Source of the DNA: Marivita sp.
GTDB taxonomy: Bacteria; Pseudomonadota; Alphaproteobacteria; Rhodobacterales; Rhodobacteraceae
Assembly: GCF_020055635.1 (NCBI RefSeq)
Contig: NZ_JAIPUT010000002.1
Location: forward strand, 142,014-206,013
Length of the DNA: 64,000 nt
Direction: 5' to 3'
Numbering within the stretch: position 1 is the stretch's first letter; each line of letters begins with the position of its first letter. The notes under the pieces were generated by a model. It saw only the letters and a program-made list of their open reading frames with translations, made no database searches and had not been told where the DNA came from. The translations under genes and the position numbers were made by a program. This document shows, one piece after another, positions 1 to 8,980 of the stretch.

Positions 1-135
1 GACGATTCCATCTATTTCATGTCCGCCAGTGTGGTCATGCTGGCGGTTGTTTGCGTGATGCTCATCTGGCTCACCGCCCCGTCCCAACCCGGCCCCAACA
101 GATACGGTCCCAACCCCAATGAGGTGACGTCATGA
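1..135 (+). CDS. DUF805 family membrane protein, C-terminal end (partial)
   Basis: Only the last 44 codons are inside the window, so the gene begins upstream. They encode the end of a hydrophobic segment (FMSASVVMLAVVCVMLIWLT) followed by a polar tail containing PGPNRYGPNP, a tail I associate with DUF805 inner-membrane proteins. The stop codon TGA at 133-135 overlaps the sucA start ATG at 132-134 (ATGA overlap), so the two genes are probably cotranscribed and translationally coupled. DUF805 proteins have no settled function. The assignment rests on a short tail only; location directly before sucA agrees with the arrangement I know from Rhodobacteraceae. Confidence 0.7.
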   Translation, partial: DDSIYFMSASVVMLAVVCVMLIWLTAPSQPGPNRYGPNPNEVTS

Positions 136-3098
136 CCGACCAGAGCCCCAACGACCTTTTTCACGCCTCGAGCTTCATGCAGGGGCACAACGCCGCGTAT
201 CTCGAACAGATGTACGCACGCTATGCCAATGACCCCAACGCGGTCGACGAGGCGTGGCAGGCGTTTTTCCGGCAACTTGGCGACGACGACATCAGCGTCA
301 AGAAAGAGGCCACCGGCCCGAGCTGGGCGCGCGCCGACTGGCCGCCCCTGCCAAATGACGACCTGACCGCCGCGCTGGACGGGCAATGGCCCGTGGCCCC
401 CGTCGAGGCCAAGGCCGCAGGCGACAAGATCAAGGCCAAGGCGCAGGAAAAAGGCGTCGAGGTCACCGACGACGCCATCCAGCGCGCCGTGCTCGACAGC
501 ATCCGCGCCCTGATGATCATCCGCGCCTACCGCATCCGCGGCCACCTTGCCGCCGATCTGGATCCGCTGGGCATGCGCGAGGAAACGCCGCATCCCGAGC
601 TTGATCCGAAATCCTATGGGTTCACCGAAGCCGACATGGATCGCCCGGTTTTCATCGACAACGTCCTGGGCCTTCAGATCGCGTCGATGCGCGAGATCCT
701 CGACATCGTGAAGCGCACCTATTGCGGCACCTTCGCGCTGCAGTACATGCACATTTCCGATCCCGAACAGTCGGCCTGGCTCAAGGAACGGATCGAAGGC
801 TACGGCAAGGAAGTCGCGTTCACCCGCGAAGGCCGCAAGGCGATCCTGAACAAGATGGTCGAGGCCGAGGGCTTCGAGAAGTTCCTGCATGTCAAGTACA
901 TGGGCACCAAGCGGTTCGGTCTTGATGGCGGCGAAAGCCTGATCCCCGCGATGGAGCAGATCATCAAGCGCGGTGGCAACCTGGGTGTGAAAGAGGTTGT
1001 CATCGGGATGCCGCACCGGGGTCGTCTTTCGGTTCTGGCCAACGTGATGCAGAAGCCGTACCGCGCGATCTTCAACGAATTCCAGGGCGGCAGCTTCAAG
1101 CCCGAGGATGTCGATGGATCGGGCGACGTGAAGTATCACCTTGGCGCCAGTTCGGACCGCGAATTCGACAACAACACCGTGCACCTGTCGCTGACTGCCA
1201 ACCCGTCGCATCTCGAGGCGGTGAACCCGGTGGTTCTGGGCAAGGTCCGCGCCAAGCAGGACCAGATGGGCGACAGCGAACGCCGCCAGGTCATGCCGAT
1301 CCTGCTGCATGGCGACGCGGCCTTCGCCGGTCAGGGCGTCGTGGCGGAATGTTTCGCCCTGTCGGGTCTGCGCGGTCATCGCACCGGCGGCACGATCCAT
1401 ATCGTCGTGAACAACCAGATCGGCTTTACGACCGCGCCGCATTTCTCGCGCTCGTCGCCCTACCCGACGGACAACGCGCTGGTGGTCGAAGCGCCGATCT
1501 TTCACGTCAACGGCGACGATCCCGAAGCGGTGGTCCATGCCGCCAAGGTTGCGACCGAGTTCCGCCAGAAGTTCGGCAAGGACGTGGTCATCGACATGTT
1601 CTGCTATCGCCGCTTCGGTCACAACGAGGGGGATGAACCGATGTTCACCAACCCGTTGATGTACAAGAAGATCAAGCAGCAGAAGACGACCCTGTCGATC
1701 TATACCGAACGGCTGGTCAAGGATGGGCTGATTCCCGAGGGCGAGATCGAGGACATGAAGGCGGCCTTCCAGTCGCATCTCAACGAGGAGTTCGAGAGCG
1801 GCAAGACCTACAAGCCCAACAAGGCCGATTGGCTTGACGGGCGCTGGAGCCATCTCGACCGTCAGGACAAGGACGATTACCAACGCGGCCAGACCGCGAT
1901 CAAACCCGAGACCCTGAAGCAGGTGGGCGAGGCGCTCACCCGGATGCCGGACGGCTTTCCGCTGCACAAGACCATCGGGCGGCTTCTGGACAGCCGCAAG
2001 GAGATGTTCGACAGTGGCGCCGGGTACGACTGGGCGACCGCCGAGGCCATCGCGTTCGGATCGCTTCTGACTGAAGGCTATCCGGTGCGCCTTGCCGGAC
2101 AGGATTCCACCCGCGGTACGTTCAGCCAGCGTCATTCGGGCCTGATCAACCAGGACACCGAGGAACGCTATTATCCGCTCAACCATATCCGCGACGGGCA
2201 GGCCCGGTTCGAAGTGATCGATTCCGCCTTGTCGGAATACGCGGTGCTCGGGTTCGAATATGGCTACTCCCTGGCCGAACCGAACGCGCTGACGCTCTGG
2301 GAGGCGCAGTTCGGCGACTTCGCAAACGGCGCTCAGATCATGTTCGACCAGTTCATCAGCTCGGGCGAAAGCAAGTGGCTGCGCATGTCGGGTCTTGTCT
2401 GCCTGTTGCCGCACGGGTTCGAAGGGCAGGGGCCGGAACATTCCTCCGCCCGGCTTGAACGGTTCCTGCAGCAATGCGGTCAGGACAACTGGATCGTCGC
2501 CAATTGCACCACACCGGCCAACTATTTCCACATCCTGCGTCGCCAGCTGCACCGGTCGTTCCGCAAGCCGCTCATCCTGATGACGCCGAAATCGCTGCTG
2601 CGGCACAAGCTGGCAGTGTCGAAGGCCGAGGAGTTCACAACCGGCTCAAGCTTCCACCGGGTGCTGTGGGATGATGCGCAATACGGACTTTCCGACACCC
2701 AGCTTGTCGGCGACGACAAGATCAAGCGCGTGGTCATGTGTTCCGGCAAGGTCTATTACGACCTGCTGGAAGAACGCGATGCGCGCGGGATCGACGACAT
2801 CTACATCCTGCGGTTCGAACAGTTCTATCCGTTCCCGGCGATTTCGGCCGTGAAGGAACTGGAACGTTTCCCGAATGCCGAGATGATCTGGTGCCAGGAA
2901 GAGCCCAAGAACCAGGGTGGTTGGACGTTCATGGAACCGAACCTCGAATGGGTTCTGGGGCGGATCAACGCAAAGTACCCGCGCCCGCGCTACGTGGGCC
3001 GCGCCACATCGGCCTCGCCCGCGACGGGTCTGGCCAGCCAACACAAAGCACAGCAAGCCGCGCTCGTGAACGATGCGCTGACGATCGAAGGGAACTGA
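132..3098 (+). CDS. sucA: 2-oxoglutarate dehydrogenase E1 component
   Basis: Thiamine-diphosphate-dependent decarboxylase of the cytoplasmic 2-oxoglutarate dehydrogenase complex: it decarboxylates 2-oxoglutarate and passes the succinyl group to the E2 lipoyl arm (TCA cycle). At 988 aa it has the full family length. Visible parts are the N-terminal E1o motif (HASSFMQGHNAAYLEQMY, residues about 10-30), the ThDP-binding stretch HGDAAFAGQG near residue 392-401, NNQIGFTTAP, and the C-terminal transketolase-like pyrimidine and C-terminal domains (QEEPKNQGGW near 920). It overlaps the preceding DUF805 stop by 4 nt and sits 3 nt before sucB, so this is the head of the sucAB-lpd operon. No anomalies seen. 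Confidence 0.98.
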   Translation: MTDQSPNDLFHASSFMQGHNAAYLEQMYARYANDPNAVDEAWQAFFRQLGDDDISVKKEATGPSWARADWPPLPNDDLTAALDGQWPVAPVEAKAAGDKIKAKAQEKGVEVTDDAIQRAVLDSIRALMIIRAYRIRGHLAADLDPLGMREETPHPELDPKSYGFTEADMDRPVFIDNVLGLQIASMREILDIVKRTYCGTFALQYMHISDPEQSAWLKERIEGYGKEVAFTREGRKAILNKMVEAEGFEKFLHVKYMGTKRFGLDGGESLIPAMEQIIKRGGNLGVKEVVIGMPHRGRLSVLANVMQKPYRAIFNEFQGGSFKPEDVDGSGDVKYHLGASSDREFDNNTVHLSLTANPSHLEAVNPVVLGKVRAKQDQMGDSERRQVMPILLHGDAAFAGQGVVAECFALSGLRGHRTGGTIHIVVNNQIGFTTAPHFSRSSPYPTDNALVVEAPIFHVNGDDPEAVVHAAKVATEFRQKFGKDVVIDMFCYRRFGHNEGDEPMFTNPLMYKKIKQQKTTLSIYTERLVKDGLIPEGEIEDMKAAFQSHLNEEFESGKTYKPNKADWLDGRWSHLDRQDKDDYQRGQTAIKPETLKQVGEALTRMPDGFPLHKTIGRLLDSRKEMFDSGAGYDWATAEAIAFGSLLTEGYPVRLAGQDSTRGTFSQRHSGLINQDTEERYYPLNHIRDGQARFEVIDSALSEYAVLGFEYGYSLAEPNALTLWEAQFGDFANGAQIMFDQFISSGESKWLRMSGLVCLLPHGFEGQGPEHSSARLERFLQQCGQDNWIVANCTTPANYFHILRRQLHRSFRKPLILMTPKSLLRHKLAVSKAEEFTTGSSFHRVLWDDAQYGLSDTQLVGDDKIKRVVMCSGKVYYDLLEERDARGIDDIYILRFEQFYPFPAISAVKELERFPNAEMIWCQEEPKNQGGWTFMEPNLEWVLGRINAKYPRPRYVGRATSASPATGLASQHKAQQAALVNDALTIEGN

Positions 3099-3101
3099 AG
3101 A

Positions 3102-4637
3102 ATGACCACCGAAGTGCGAGTGCCCACCCTGGGCGAGTCCGTGACAGAGGCCACGGTTGCCACATGGTTCAAGAAGCCGGGCGACAGCGTGGCCGTGGAC
3201 GAGATGCTGTGCGAGCTGGAAACCGACAAGGTGACGGTGGAAGTACCGGCGCCCGCGTCCGGCAAGCTGGCGGATATCGTGGCCAACGAAGGCGATACCG
3301 TCGGCGTCGATGCGCTTTTGGCGAATATCGCCGAAGCCGGCGATGCCGGCGCGACCGTGCCGGAAAAACGCCCGTCGGAAGAGGCCAAGCCGGCCCCGGC
3401 CCCGGCATCGGATGACAGCGGTTCCACGATCGACGTGATGGTGCCGACCCTTGGGGAATCGGTATCCGAAGCCACCGTGTCGACCTGGTTCAAGAAGGTC
3501 GGAGACACGGTCGCCCAGGACGAGATGCTGTGCGAGCTGGAAACCGACAAGGTGTCCGTCGAGGTGCCCGCGCCCAGTGCCGGTACGCTGACCGAAATCC
3601 TGGCCGACGAAGGCAGCACCGTGGAAGCCGGCGGCAAGCTTGGCGTGATCGGCGCCGGGGCAGGCGCTGCGGCCTCGGCCACGGCGCAGGAAACCGCACC
3701 CGCCCCGGCGGCGCAGCCGTCCTCGACCAGCGGCGGCGATGTCGAAGACGCGCCCTCGGCGAAAAAGGCGATGGCCGAAGCCGGTGTGAGCCGCGATCAG
3801 GTCCAGGGGTCGGGCCGCGACGGGCGCGTCATGAAGGAAGACGTGGCCAAGGCGGTTGCTGCCGCCTCCAGCGCGCCCGCCGCCCAGACATCCGCACCTG
3901 CCTCTGCGCCGCGTGCGCCGGTCAGCGCCGATGACGCCGCGCGTGAAGAACGGGTCAAGATGACCCGCCTGCGCCAGACCATCGCCCGCCGTCTCAAGGA
4001 CGCGCAGAACACCGCCGCGATCCTGACCACCTATAACGAGGTGGACATGACCGAAACGATGGCGCTGCGGTCGGAATACAAGGACCTGTTCGAAAAGAAG
4101 CACGGCGTGCGCCTTGGCTTCATGTCCTTCTTCACCAAGGCCTGCTGCCATGCGCTGAAAGAGGTGCCAGAGGTCAATGCCGAGATCGACGGCACCGACA
4201 TCGTCTACAAGAACTTCGTCCACATGGGCGTTGCCGCCGGCACGCCGCAGGGTCTGGTTGTTCCGGTCATCCGCGATGCCGACCAGATGAGCTTTGCCGA
4301 GATTGAAAAGGCGATTGCCGAGAAAGGCCGCCGCGCCCGCGATGGCAAGCTGTCGATGGCGGAAATGCAGGGCGGCACCTTCACCATCTCGAACGGCGGC
4401 GTCTACGGCTCGCTGATGTCCTCGCCGATCCTGAACCCGCCGCAATCGGGCATCCTGGGCATGCACAAGATCCAGGACCGCCCGATGGTCATCAATGGCG
4501 AGATCAAGATCCGCCCGATGATGTATCTCGCGCTCAGCTACGACCACCGCATCGTCGACGGCAAAGGTGCCGTGACCTTCCTCGTCCGCGTCAAGGAAGC
4601 GCTCGAGGATCCGCGTCGGTTGTTGATGGATTTGTAA
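3102..4637 (+). CDS. sucB: 2-oxoglutarate dehydrogenase E2 (dihydrolipoyllysine succinyltransferase), two lipoyl domains
   Basis: Core E2 subunit that moves the succinyl group from E1 to CoA. Order of domains over 511 aa: lipoyl domain 1 (about 3-77, ETDKVTVE with the lipoyl lysine K43), an Ala/Pro linker, lipoyl domain 2 (about 108-182, ETDKVSVE with K150), a second Ala/Pro linker, a peripheral-subunit-binding domain ([13 protein letters not shown]...[11 protein letters not shown]), and the catalytic acyltransferase domain ending in SYDHRIVDG with the active-site histidine motif HRxxDG. The duplicated lipoyl domain makes it about 100 aa longer than the classical single-lipoyl succinyltransferase. 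It follows sucA by 3 nt; its end is followed by a palindromic repeat. Confidence 0.97.
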   Translation: MTTEVRVPTLGESVTEATVATWFKKPGDSVAVDEMLCELETDKVTVEVPAPASGKLADIVANEGDTVGVDALLANIAEAGDAGATVPEKRPSEEAKPAPAPASDDSGSTIDVMVPTLGESVSEATVSTWFKKVGDTVAQDEMLCELETDKVSVEVPAPSAGTLTEILADEGSTVEAGGKLGVIGAGAGAAASATAQETAPAPAAQPSSTSGGDVEDAPSAKKAMAEAGVSRDQVQGSGRDGRVMKEDVAKAVAAASSAPAAQTSAPASAPRAPVSADDAAREERVKMTRLRQTIARRLKDAQNTAAILTTYNEVDMTETMALRSEYKDLFEKKHGVRLGFMSFFTKACCHALKEVPEVNAEIDGTDIVYKNFVHMGVAAGTPQGLVVPVIRDADQMSFAEIEKAIAEKGRRARDGKLSMAEMQGGTFTISNGGVYGSLMSSPILNPPQSGILGMHKIQDRPMVINGEIKIRPMMYLALSYDHRIVDGKGAVTFLVRVKEALEDPRRLLMDL

Positions 4638-4641
4638 GGAC

Positions 4642-4695
4642 GGTGCGTGCCGGCACGCACCCTACGGACATGTAGGGTGCGTGATCTCACGCACC
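4642..4695. repeat. Nested palindromic repeat after sucB (three alternative hairpins)
   Basis: Directly behind the sucB stop are three interlocking inverted repeats: 4642-4661 is a perfect 20-bp palindrome (GGTGCGTGCC and its complement); 4654-4665 pairs perfectly with 4672-4683 (CACGCACCCTAC / GTAGGGTGCGTG, 6-nt loop); 4676-4684 pairs perfectly with 4687-4695 (GGTGCGTGA / TCACGCACC). The arms are shared, so the central hairpin cannot coexist with the outer two. It lacks a T-tract, so it is not an ordinary terminator; it resembles REP-type extragenic elements. Confidence 0.8.
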
Positions 4696-4709
4696 TTGCC
4701 GGAGTGGAC

Positions 4710-5099
4710 ATGACCCCCGAACTCACCGCCCTTACCCTTGCCGCGTTGCTCCAGGTGATCCAACTGGCGCTTTATTCCGTTGCCGGTCAAAAGCAGGCCG
4801 GAACGAAGGCCGCGCTGAAACCCCGCGACGAGGCGATCGAACTCACCGGCACCGCAGGACGCCTCAAACGCGCCATGGACAACCATTTCGAAGGGCTGAT
4901 CCTCTTTGGCATCGCGGTGATGGTGATCACCTATTCCGGCCAGAACACCGACAAGACGGCTCTGGCCTGCGGGGTCTATCTGCTGGCTCGCATCCTCTAC
5001 ATTCCGGCCTACGTGTTCGGCTGGGTGCCCTGGCGGTCGCTGATCTGGGCGGTCGGTTTCCTGGCCACGCTCTACCTGCTACTCACTGCCCTGATGTAA
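4710..5099 (+). CDS. MAPEG family membrane protein
   Basis: A 129-aa protein with four predicted membrane segments (about 6-25, 62-80, 88-108, 110-128). It carries MAPEG hallmarks: [13 protein letters not shown] in the first loop and [13 protein letters not shown] in the third/fourth helix region. MAPEG proteins include glutathione-dependent microsomal enzymes, but bacterial members are mostly of unknown function. The start ATG 4710 is preceded by GGAG at 4701-4704; an earlier in-frame ATG lies inside the palindromic repeat and would add 21 residues of repeat-encoded sequence, so it was rejected. Placed between sucB and lpd, presumably in the same transcript; a functional link to the complex is not evident. 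Confidence 0.85.
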   Translation: MTPELTALTLAALLQVIQLALYSVAGQKQAGTKAALKPRDEAIELTGTAGRLKRAMDNHFEGLILFGIAVMVITYSGQNTDKTALACGVYLLARILYIPAYVFGWVPWRSLIWAVGFLATLYLLLTALM

Positions 5100-5115
5100 C
5101 TTCTCTGGTTCGAAA

Positions 5116-5160
5116 ATATCCCGGGGGAGCGCCGAAGGCGCGGGGGCAGAGCCCCCAGGG
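5116..5160. repeat. Rhodobacteraceae-style GC-rich intergenic repeat before lpd
   Basis: An AT-rich lead (AAATATC) followed by CCCGGGGGAGCGCC and two small hairpins: GCGCC-gaa-GGCGC at 5129-5141 and GGGGG-cagag-CCCCC at 5142-5156. From memory this element occurs in many copies between genes of Roseobacter-group genomes. No second copy is present in this window. It lies in the 89-bp gap between the MAPEG gene and lpd. Confidence 0.65.
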
Positions 5161-5188
5161 ACCCCGGCAATGCAAAGGAAAACACGAA

Positions 5189-6577
5189 ATGGCACAATAC
5201 GACGTCATCGTCATCGGTTCCGGCCCCGGCGGCTACGTGGCCGCGATCCGCTGCGCGCAGCTTGGCCTCAAGACCGCCTGTGTCGAAGGCCGCGAGACAT
5301 TGGGCGGGACCTGTCTGAACGTCGGTTGTATCCCATCGAAAGCGCTTCTGCATGCCAGCCACCAGTTGCACGAGGCCGAGCACAATTTTGCCAAGATGGG
5401 CCTCAAGGGCAAGAGCCCCTCGGTCGACTGGAACCAGATGCTGGCCTACAAGGATGACGTGATCGGCCAGAACACCAAGGGCATCGAGTTCCTGTTCAAG
5501 AAGAACAAGATCGACTGGATCAAGGGCTGGGGGTCGATCCCCGAGGCGGGCCGCGTCAAGGTCGGCGACGACGTGCACGAGGCCAGGAACATCATCGTGG
5601 CCTCGGGCTCCGAGGCCAGCAGCCTGCCCGGGGTCGAGATCGACGAGAAGGTGGTCGTGACATCGACCGGCGCGCTCGAGTTGTCGAAGATTCCGAAAAA
5701 GATGATCGTGATCGGCGCGGGCGTGATCGGGCTCGAGCTTGGGTCGGTCTACAGCCGCCTGGGCACCGAGGTGCAGGTGATCGAATTCCTCGATGCGATC
5801 ACACCCGGCATGGATGGCGAGGTGCAGAAAGCGTTCCAGAAGCTGCTTCAAAAGCAGGGCCTTGGCTTTACCATGGGGGCCGCCGTGCAAAAGGTCGACG
5901 CCACCAAGACCAAGGCGAAGGTCACCTACAAGCTGCGCAAGGATGACAGCGAACACGTGATGGACGCGGATGTGGTGCTGGTCTCGACCGGGCGTCGCCC
6001 CTACACCGATGGTCTGGGCCTCGATGCGCTGGGCATCGAGATGTCGCAGCGCGGCCAGATCAAGACCGACGCGCATTGGCAGACCAATGTCAAAGGCATC
6101 TACGCCATCGGCGATTGCATCGATGGGCCGATGCTGGCGCACAAGGCCGAGGACGAGGGCATGGCCTGCGCCGAGGTCATTGCCGGCAAGCATGGCCATG
6201 TGAATTACGGCGTCATCCCGGGCGTGATCTACACGCACCCGGAGGTCGCCAATGTCGGCCAGACCGAAGAACAGCTCAAGGAAGCGGGCCGCAATTACAA
6301 GGTCGGCAAGTTCAGCTTCATGGGCAATGGGCGTGCCAAGGCGAATTTCGCCGCAGACGGGTTCGTCAAGATCCTTGCCGACAAGGACTCCGACCGCATC
6401 CTGGGTGCGCATATCATCGGGCCGATGGCGGGCGATCTCATCCACGAGATTTGTGTCGCGATGGAATTCGGCGCGTCGGCGGAGGATCTGGCGCTGACCT
6501 GCCATGCGCACCCGACCTATTCCGAGGCGGTGCGCGAGGCGGCGCTCGCCTGCGGCGATGGTGCAATCCACATGTGA
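5189..6577 (+). CDS. lpd: Dihydrolipoyl dehydrogenase (E3)
   Basis: FAD- and NAD-dependent flavoprotein that reoxidises the lipoyl arm of E2. The 462 aa contain the N-terminal FAD fingerprint [12 protein letters not shown] (about 7-18), the redox-active disulfide motif [19 protein letters not shown] (about 40-58), the NAD fingerprint [19 protein letters not shown] (about 175-193), the second FAD motif IYAIGDC, and the C-terminal dimer-interface active-site motif HAHPTYSEA. The start is supported by AAAGGA about 9 nt upstream. It closes the sucA-sucB-MAPEG-lpd group and most likely serves the 2-oxoglutarate complex, though E3 is often shared between complexes. Confidence 0.97.
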   Translation: MAQYDVIVIGSGPGGYVAAIRCAQLGLKTACVEGRETLGGTCLNVGCIPSKALLHASHQLHEAEHNFAKMGLKGKSPSVDWNQMLAYKDDVIGQNTKGIEFLFKKNKIDWIKGWGSIPEAGRVKVGDDVHEARNIIVASGSEASSLPGVEIDEKVVVTSTGALELSKIPKKMIVIGAGVIGLELGSVYSRLGTEVQVIEFLDAITPGMDGEVQKAFQKLLQKQGLGFTMGAAVQKVDATKTKAKVTYKLRKDDSEHVMDADVVLVSTGRRPYTDGLGLDALGIEMSQRGQIKTDAHWQTNVKGIYAIGDCIDGPMLAHKAEDEGMACAEVIAGKHGHVNYGVIPGVIYTHPEVANVGQTEEQLKEAGRNYKVGKFSFMGNGRAKANFAADGFVKILADKDSDRILGAHIIGPMAGDLIHEICVAMEFGASAEDLALTCHAHPTYSEAVREAALACGDGAIHM

Positions 6578-6582
6578 GCGCT

Positions 6583-6610
6583 GCGGGTCGGGCCGAACTG
6601 TCCGACCCGC
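6583..6610 (+). terminator. Possible hairpin terminator after lpd
   Basis: GCGGGTCGG (6583-6591) and CCGACCCGC (6602-6610) form a perfect 9-bp stem with a 10-nt loop immediately after the lpd stop. There is no clear T-tract, so termination is an inference from position. Confidence 0.4.
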
Positions 6611-6661
6611 GCCGGCGTTTCGCGCGGTACTCCTGCCCGTTTGCGGAAAACGGAGATTGCC

Positions 6662-7507
6662 ATGACCAAAGCCCCTGACGATGCCGAGGCCCGCCGCGCG
6701 GTTGCCCCGGTCATCTGCTATCCGAATGACAGCCTGCCGGTGCCCGATCTTGCTCTTTATGCAAAGGCTCTGGCAGGGGCCGACATGGTGGACGTGGCCA
6801 TCGCGGAACCGCGTGAGGCCTGTACGTTTCGGGTGCCTGCGGGGGCGTTCTTTCGGATCGTCAGCACCGAGGGGCCGCAGGTCGGAGACCTGAACCTGTG
6901 GAACGCGCATGATCTGTCCGAGCGGTTCTACTCGGGCAAGACCCGCGCGCTGCATGGGACGCATGTGACAACCGGAGAACGCCTCTGGTCTTCTTTCCCG
7001 ACGCTGCGTCCGATGGCGACCATCGTCGAGGACAGTTTGGGCTGGTACGGGATCGACGCGTTCGGCGGGTCTGTGCATGACGTGATCGGCACGCGCTGCG
7101 ATCCCTATACGGGCAACCTGCTGTCGGGGGTGCAGTACCATCATTGCTGTCATTCGAACCTGACGCGGGCCTTGGCGGCGGCCACCGGCCTGTCGCTGAC
7201 CGAGGCGGAGCGCCATGTGCATGATGTGCTCAACGTGTTCATGTGCACCGGGTTCACGCGCGACACGGGGCAGTATTTCATGAAGGCCAGCCCGGTGCGG
7301 CCTGGAGACCATCTGACCTTCTTTGCCGAGATCGACCTGTTGGGAGCCCTGTCGGCCTGTCCGGGTGGGGATTGTTCGGCAGAGCATACCAGTGATCTGG
7401 CGGCCTGCTATCCGTTGCGGGTGGAGGTGTTGCAGCCCGCGGCGGGTGCGCTGGAGGGGTGGGTCGCCCCGCGTGTCAATGGCTATGATCGCAGCCACGG
7501 CGCTTAG
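6662..7507 (+). CDS. DUF1989 / urea carboxylase-associated family protein
   Basis: 281-aa cytoplasmic protein of the DUF1989 family, named for members encoded near urea carboxylase; the biochemical role is not established here. Typical stretches are GAFFRIVSTEGPQVGDLNLW (about 54-73), LWNAHDLSERFYSGKTRALHG, a histidine/cysteine-rich YHHCCHSNL, NVFMCTGF, and RPGDHLTFFAEIDLLGALSACPGGD. The His/Cys clusters suggest a metal site, which is inference. ATG 6662 has GGAG upstream; an earlier in-frame ATG adds seven residues only. There is no urea carboxylase gene in the window. Its stop codon shares bases with the stop of the convergent next gene (TTAG at 7504-7507). Confidence 0.85.
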   Translation: MTKAPDDAEARRAVAPVICYPNDSLPVPDLALYAKALAGADMVDVAIAEPREACTFRVPAGAFFRIVSTEGPQVGDLNLWNAHDLSERFYSGKTRALHGTHVTTGERLWSSFPTLRPMATIVEDSLGWYGIDAFGGSVHDVIGTRCDPYTGNLLSGVQYHHCCHSNLTRALAAATGLSLTEAERHVHDVLNVFMCTGFTRDTGQYFMKASPVRPGDHLTFFAEIDLLGALSACPGGDCSAEHTSDLAACYPLRVEVLQPAAGALEGWVAPRVNGYDRSHGA

Positions 7508-8127
7508 TCCGACGGCGTGGCCTTGTCGTGGGGATGTGTGGCGAGGATTGTCCAGTACATCAGGTAATGCAGGGCTATGGGGCCGAGTGTGATGGCAATG
7601 ATCCAGTCGAACGGTGTGCCGTATCTTGCGGTGATCTCGTTCAGCAGGATCAGCGCGACAAGCCGGGTGATATTCCAGTTCGCGGCATTCTGTTTCCCGT
7701 CGTCCCAGTCGCGGGCGAACCAGCCGATCTTGTCGCCATCGCCGAACATGTAGAAGACCACGGCGAACATCGCCAGGTAGATGCCGATGCCAAGGCTCAG
7801 GGCGGCCTGTGCCGCCGCCAGAGAGGGCAGGGCCATCACCCCGGCATAGGCGGCCAGGCAGATCAGGACCAGTTTGCCCCCGGCATTCGCGATTCCGATG
7901 CGTTCGTAGGTATGAAGCGACTCGGGCAGCTTGACCGCGATGACCGCCACGTGGCCGAAGAGCGCGCACATGACCGGCAGAACCAGCCCGAACTGCGCCA
8001 GCGTTTCTTGGTGATGGGCCGTTATCGTGAACAGCGAGAGGGTGATGACGCTGAACAGGAAAAGCATGCGTGGAATTGGCACGCGGCTTGTCAGCAGGAC
8101 ATATATGTCGATTACCCAATGTGGCAT
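7504..8127 (-). CDS. Unidentified integral membrane protein
   Basis: I do not recognise the family. The 207-aa product begins MPHWVIDIYVLL and shows about six hydrophobic segments, including LFLFSVITLSLFTI, FGLVLPVMCALFGHVAVIAV, LVLICLAAYAGVMAL, LSLGIGIYLAMFAVVFYMF and the C-terminal WIIAITLGPIALHYLMYW. An acidic-aromatic loop, FGDGDKIGWFARDWDDG, lies between the fourth and fifth segments. The start is uncertain: ATG 8127 and ATG 8067 both lack a good Shine-Dalgarno sequence, and the frame stays open to 8262. It is convergent with the DUF1989 gene and lies downstream of deoD, possibly as the last gene of that unit. Confidence 0.6.
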   Translation of the reverse strand: MPHWVIDIYVLLTSRVPIPRMLFLFSVITLSLFTITAHHQETLAQFGLVLPVMCALFGHVAVIAVKLPESLHTYERIGIANAGGKLVLICLAAYAGVMALPSLAAAQAALSLGIGIYLAMFAVVFYMFGDGDKIGWFARDWDDGKQNAANWNITRLVALILLNEITARYGTPFDWIIAITLGPIALHYLMYWTILATHPHDKATPSD

Positions 8128-8274
8128 ACGACAGGCGTCGCAGAGAAATGTGGCGCAAATGCGGAAATCTTTGGGCGGCCGACGCACAATTGGGAAAAGT
8201 CCGATCGACAATCGGTCAGGTCGGTGCGGAAAAAAGGCAGAACAGGTCTGCCTTGTTTTCATTTCGTCCGGAGC

Positions 8275-8979
8275 TCAGGGAAACGCCGCCGTCAGGGCGA
8301 TCTCGACCATATCGCCAAAGCTGCGTTCCCGGTCTTCGGGTGGCAGCGCTTCACCGGTCGCGAGGTGATCCGACACTGTCAGTATTGCCAGGGCGCGAAC
8401 GGAGTGGCGTGCGGCGAGATTGTAAAGTTCCGCTGCCTCCATTTCGACCCCGAGTATCCCGTGGCGTGTCATCTGTTCGTTCAAATCCGGGCGTTCATCG
8501 TAGAAAACATCGGACGAATATATGCCGCCAACATGGAACTTTGTCGCTTTCGCCTCGGCAGCGATTGCGGCTGCGCGAAGCAGTCCCCAATCGGCGCAGG
8601 GTGCGAAATTCAATTCCCTGAAGATACCGCTGGAGGGGGTCGACAGGCTGCTGGCCGTCATTGCGAGGATCAGATCGCGGATTCCCACATGCGGTTGCAT
8701 TCCGCCGCATGAGCCGATCCGGATCAGCGTTTTCGCGCCGTACTCCCGGATCAGTTCATTGGCATAGATCGACAGTGACGGCATGCCCATTCCGGAGCCT
8801 TGAATGGTCACTCGATTGCCGTTCCACGTTCCGGTGAAACCAAGCATTCCGCGGACCTGGTTCACACATGCCACGTCTTTCAGAAACGTTTCCGCCGCCC
8901 ATTTCGCGCGATAGGGATCGCCGGGAAGCAGAACAGTTTCGGCAATCTCGCCGGGTTGGGCTCCGATATGGATGGTCAT
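8275..8979 (-). CDS. deoD: Purine-nucleoside phosphorylase
   Basis: Cytoplasmic purine salvage enzyme that phosphorolyses (deoxy)purine nucleosides to base and (deoxy)ribose-1-phosphate. The 234 aa match the hexameric DeoD type: [14 protein letters not shown] near the N terminus (phosphate loop), [29 protein letters not shown] (phosphate/purine site), and [17 protein letters not shown] with the ribose-binding Met-Glu pair, then [10 protein letters not shown] with the catalytic aspartate. The start lies one base after the stop of the H-NS family gene, so the two are probably cotranscribed on the minus strand. Confidence 0.95.
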   Translation of the reverse strand: MTIHIGAQPGEIAETVLLPGDPYRAKWAAETFLKDVACVNQVRGMLGFTGTWNGNRVTIQGSGMGMPSLSIYANELIREYGAKTLIRIGSCGGMQPHVGIRDLILAMTASSLSTPSSGIFRELNFAPCADWGLLRAAAIAAEAKATKFHVGGIYSSDVFYDERPDLNEQMTRHGILGVEMEAAELYNLAARHSVRALAILTVSDHLATGEALPPEDRERSFGDMVEIALTAAFP

Positions 8980-8980
8980 G

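Noticed and set aside
12..2606. 864-codon minus-strand open frame opposite sucA
   Set aside because: It lies fully antisense to sucA, has no ribosome site or recognisable domain, and its His/Arg/Val-rich composition is that expected from the complement of a high-GC gene.
6641..6661. Earlier ATG for the DUF1989 gene
   Set aside because: It would place the good GGAG ribosome site inside the coding region and adds seven residues without family support.
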